Origin: Aeromonas bestiarum
GTDB lineage: Bacteria; Pseudomonadota; Gammaproteobacteria; Enterobacterales; Aeromonadaceae
NCBI RefSeq assembly: GCF_000819745.1
Contig: NZ_CDDA01000007.1
Coordinates: 1 to 64,000, forward strand
Length of the DNA: 64,000 nt
Direction: 5' to 3'
Shown here: piece after piece, positions 63,539 through 64,000 of the stretch
How the letters are laid out: every line of letters begins with the position of its first letter
Position numbering within the stretch: the first letter of the stretch is position 1
The notes under the pieces: model-generated
Databases searched by the model: none
What the model saw: the letters and a program-made list of their open reading frames with translations, nothing else
What the model was told of the DNA's origin: nothing
Position numbers and translations under genes: made by a program

Positions 63539-64000
63539 ATGAACCGTCACCCCAGCATCAAACACTGGCGCGAGCTGCAAGAGCCGGAACCGGGATCCTA
63601 CCCAGGCAGTGAGGAGCGCATGTCGCACGGCAGCGCTCTCGGCAGGCACTTTGGTTTCAGCCGTATCGGCATCCACCACGAGCTGGTCGAGCCCGGCCAT
63701 CGCACCAGCTGGCCCCATGCCGAAGAGACCGAGGACGAGTTCGTCCACGTGCTGGAAGGGACGCCGGATGTCTGGCTCGATGGGGTGCTCCATCGGCTGC
63801 AACCGGGCGATTCGGTGGGTTTCAAGGCCGGTGACGGGCTGGCCCACACCTTTATCAACAACACGGATGAGCCGGTGCGGCTGCTCTGCATCGGCGACAC
63901 GGACCGGGAGGACAACCGCATCCACTACGCCCTGCACCCCGAGTACAACCGCCAGATCGGCAAGCGCCACTGGGACGAGGTGCCCGCCCGCGACATGGGC
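63539..64000 (+). CDS. Cupin-domain protein (truncated by the window end)
   Basis: An open frame of 154 codons from the ATG at 63539 to the last base of the window, with no stop, so the C terminus is missing. AAGGAG is before the ATG. It has a cupin motif pair: HRTSWPHAEETEDEFVHVLEG and then LQPGDSVGFKAGDGLAHTFIN. The metal-binding His/Glu pattern is present. Such proteins can be isomerases, dioxygenases or small-ligand binders; no function can be assigned. Confidence 0.8.
   Translation, partial: MNRHPSIKHWRELQEPEPGSYPGSEERMSHGSALGRHFGFSRIGIHHELVEPGHRTSWPHAEETEDEFVHVLEGTPDVWLDGVLHRLQPGDSVGFKAGDGLAHTFINNTDEPVRLLCIGDTDREDNRIHYALHPEYNRQIGKRHWDEVPARDMG

Overview
The window is chromosomal DNA of a gammaproteobacterium, most probably Aeromonas. 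I infer this from three things: the Entner-Doudoroff/gluconate cluster; the block typA-glnA-(DUF4124)-glnL-glnG-add-hemN-(DUF2489)-yihI-csrC-(cytochrome c4)-engB-spf; and the E. coli-like block yrdB-aroE-...-dprA facing def-fmt-rsmB-trkA. Codon use is uniformly GC-rich. A few lower-GC intergenic stretches stand out (about 25200-25390, 26980-27650, 58200-58330 and 58640-58800). I see no prophage, insertion sequence, integron, CRISPR array, rRNA or tRNA.

Layout. 1-4690: gluconate uptake and catabolism (gntU divergent from gntK-edd-eda) around two overlapping GntR operators. 4795-14011: pssA, recG, an AsmA-family protein, yiiD, a spermidine-synthase-like protein, dtd and yihY. 14161-20967: typA divergent from the nitrogen genes glnA/glnL/glnG, with a sigma-54 promoter and NtrC boxes. 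21109-27426: add, hemN, yihI, a CsrB/CsrC-type RNA, cytochrome c4, engB and Spot 42 RNA. 27652-34414: leftward housekeeping genes (dprA, smg, a topoisomerase-type zinc finger protein, purE, tsaC, hemF, aroE, yrdB). 34523-40403: def-fmt-rsmB-trkA-trkH. 40498-43232: rmuC, a small membrane protein, napF and nsrR. 43531-51806: a sugar kinase, then an amine/beta-alanine catabolic cluster (alanine dehydrogenase, amidotransferase, CoA-acylating semialdehyde dehydrogenase, omega-aminotransferase) divergent from a PuuR-like regulator and a PuuC-like dehydrogenase. 51932-64000: exporters and regulators, mgtA with a long leader, a YeeE/YedE transporter, LysE/LysR, and envelope or unknown proteins, ending in a cupin gene cut by the window edge.

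How the genes work together. GntR would coordinate import, phosphorylation and KDPG cleavage of gluconate. NtrC would control glnA and its own operon. The omega-aminotransferase and alanine dehydrogenase can form a closed pyruvate/alanine loop that releases amine nitrogen as ammonium.

Most of the window is well-known core genome, and I did not find a convincing wholly new multi-gene system. The most unusual things are: (i) repeated, diverged partial duplications of gene ends (recG 3' end, purE 3' end, yiiD 5' end in three copies), the last making a ladder of overlapping start codons; (ii) a 17-residue proline-rich leader peptide before mgtA that resembles MgtL in logic but not in sequence; (iii) a large CsrB/C-type RNA with 17 GGA motifs; and (iv) unexplained inverted repeats around spf, the PuuR-like gene and the mgtA/yedE intergenic region.
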